Below, in pieces: positions 21,901-22,945 of a DNA stretch of 22,945 bases. The notes below the pieces were generated by a model. The model did no database searches. It had not been told where the DNA came from and was given only the letters and a program-made list of their open reading frames with translations. The translations under genes and the position numbers were made by a program. Source of the stretch: Ectocarpus siliculosus. Taxonomy: Eukaryota > Sar > Phaeophyceae > Ectocarpales > Ectocarpaceae. Each line of letters starts with the position of its first letter. Positions within the stretch are counted from its first letter, which is position 1. Location: contig FN649751.1 of assembly GCA_000310025.1 (NCBI GenBank), positions 1,573,622-1,596,566 on the forward strand. The letters are read 5' to 3'.

Positions 21901-22945
21901 CATTTTCTCCCTCCCTCTCATCGTTTGGCCAACCCGGAACACACGAAAGCAGTTTAGAACCCTGTGTACCCCCCCCCCCCCCTTAATCGCGTTTGCACGA
22001 AACCGAACCAGTTTTTTACACACCCGCGGAGGCGGAGGCGACCGGTGTGAGGGGGTTGCCCCCGGCGACTTTCGTCATGTCCCCCGAAGACCTGATCGTC
22101 GCGAGGGTCAGAGACATCGACGACAAGGTGATTCATTCGATTAATCGACCGAAAAAAAACGGAAGAGAGAGAAAGGGATTCTATCGCTCTGTTTCAGAGA
22201 GAGGCGATCTGTTTGTCGATCGAAAAGGAAGAAAGAGAGAGGCGTTGTCTCGAGATCTATGAGTCAATCAAAAAGGGAGAGAGGCGTATATCTCGAGACT
22301 CGTTTGTGTCTATCGAAAAGGTTTCCCGAGGTGTGTTTGTCGATCGAGAAGGGAGAGAGGCGTTGTCTCGAGATCTATGAGTCAATCGAAAAAGGGAGAG
22401 AGGCGTTATCTCGAGACCTGTTTGTCGCTTCGCGTGACGTCATCATTGGTCCTGCTTACCACCCTCCGATCGGGCCCTAGTTTCATTTTTTGTGTGTGGT
22501 TTTGTTCGCTGTTGCTGTCCCCGTGTTCGTTGTTTTCGTCGGTGTCGGTGGCTCCCGCCAGCGATGTCGCCTGGTCGTTCTACCCCCGCCCTTTCTCCTC
22601 TATCTTTTTTATGTCCTGGCCTTTTTTTTTGTGAATTCTTGTGAAGCTGTTTTTCTGCCTTTGTGTGCTGGTACTATCACACTCGTGTTGTCGGCGGCGC
22701 TATCCATATCGACGGTTCCCTCCGAAATGTCGTTGTCGTCGTCGTCGTAATCGTCATTCCTTTCTTACCTTGGCTGCTGGCGCGTCAGCAGCTGACTCGG
22801 TCCCACCGCTGCAGCAACCTGCTTTCGCCCCCCTTTCTGTGCGGGCTGGCTTGCCATCCCGGTCCAACCTCGCAACCGTCACTGCTGTGTTGCCTGCGTG
22901 CATTTGTGTTTTTTCAGGTTTCGTGGGCCTTGGGGAGAGGAGACT
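15923..22945 (+). CDS. VPS41: VPS41, HOPS-complex subunit (5' part, ten exons; runs off the right edge)
   Basis: Exons: 15923-16108, 16998-17125, 17602-17739, 18258-18383, 18966-19058, 19715-19781, 20091-20546, 21499-21622, 22012-22127, 22918-beyond 22945; about 487 residues of a family usually near 850. VPS41 is a subunit of the HOPS tether that acts with Rab7 in fusion at late endosomes and vacuoles, and it also binds AP-3 carriers. The order of motifs follows the family: DDEPVLKYQRM (20-30), VVRMAVHDTCL (52-62), SMDITGDFLASSSEDGTVVV (96-115), TFVMSPEDLIVARVRDIDDK (459-478), with KGEGPLSAIAWRGPLVAWAS and LLVGWGDTVMVLQI between. These form the N-terminal propeller; the helical repeats and RING should lie beyond the window. 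Intron 2 uses a GC donor (listed separately). The exon 8 donor at 21623 was chosen because only it keeps frame with exon 9; that junction is the least certain. Exon 7 carries a ~50-residue insertion and a 12-Glu run. Confidence 0.92.
17126..17601 (+). other. GC-AG intron in VPS41 (non-canonical 5' splice site)
   Basis: Joining ...GACTTCCTCGCTAG to CTCCTCGGAGGACGG yields GDFLA-S-SSEDGTVVV, which fits the family's strongly conserved G-(E/D)-x3-(S/C)xSxDGxV stretch without a gap. The donor is then AG|GCGAGC, close to the GC-donor consensus, and the acceptor is a T15-CCCAG. The nearest GT alternatives give either a wrong phase or an inserted LARRAVVD-type peptide in the middle of a blade. Confidence 0.7.
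21330..21425. repeat. 16-bp pyrimidine tandem repeat, six copies
   Basis: The unit TTTCYGTCTCTCTCTC repeats six times in intron 7 of VPS41. The first two copies carry T and the last four C at position 5. A degenerate seventh copy and further CT-rich DNA extend to about 21477. Confidence 0.9.
21670..21693. repeat. (CTG)8 trinucleotide run
   Basis: Eight CTG units in intron 8 of VPS41. Imperfect CTG/TTG/GTG triplets follow to about 21815. Confidence 0.9.
21851..21906. repeat. 29-bp tandem repeat, two copies
   Basis: GGGTTGTTATAGGCTAGAGA at 21851 recurs as GGGTTATTATGGACTGGAGA at 21880, in intron 8 of VPS41. Confidence 0.75.
22211..22434. repeat. ~120-bp minisatellite with internal sub-repeats in VPS41 intron 9
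   Basis: GTTTGTCGATCGA begins copies at 22211 and 22335, and GGCGTTGTCTCGAGATCTAT recurs 118 bp apart. Inside each copy a shorter block GAGAGGCGTnnTCTCGAGA occurs twice, centred on the palindrome TCTCGAGA, so a ~40-bp motif appears to have been duplicated first and the pair then duplicated again. Confidence 0.8.

Overview
This window looks like intron-rich nuclear DNA from a photosynthetic stramenopile, most likely a brown alga of the Ectocarpus type. That identification is an inference from three things: many short exons with GT-AG introns of about 0.3-2.5 kb; a plastid-translocator gene whose first exon encodes a signal peptide followed by a transit-like sequence; and neighbouring genes on alternating strands. 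There is no sign of bacterial operons, rRNA, tRNA or CRISPR. I could run no database search. Gene names rest on recognising conserved family motifs in exons whose splice phases I checked by hand.

Layout. (1) Positions 1-970, minus strand: a decayed open reading frame broken over several frames, probably a mobile-element ORF that continues off the left edge. (2) 971-2222: no firm gene, but one candidate first exon at 1378-1620. (3) 2223-8083, plus strand: a five-exon gene for a plastid triose-phosphate/phosphate-translocator-family protein of about 553 residues, with two unusually large insertions. Its 2.5 kb first intron holds an A+T-richer, repeat-bearing stretch. Its second intron starts with a ~105-bp minisatellite. 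(4) 8084-10628: intergenic, between two convergent 3' ends. (5) 10629-15169, minus strand: a six-exon gene of 234 residues homologous to the CCDC43 family, with every intron in phase 0. (6) 15170-15922: a 753-bp divergent promoter region with three CCAAT boxes facing the CCDC43-like gene. (7) 15923 to beyond the right edge, plus strand: the first ten exons (about 487 residues, the propeller half) of VPS41, the HOPS-complex subunit. One intron appears to use a GC donor.

The three genes have unrelated jobs: carbon exchange across plastid membranes, a conserved coiled-coil protein of unclear function, and late-endosome/vacuole fusion. No joint system is evident and I did not find an undescribed multi-gene system. 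The items most worth checking are the modified plastid translocator, the GC-AG intron in VPS41, the poly(C) runs ahead of 3' splice sites, the long-unit minisatellites in introns of all three genes, and a strongly over-represented octamer.
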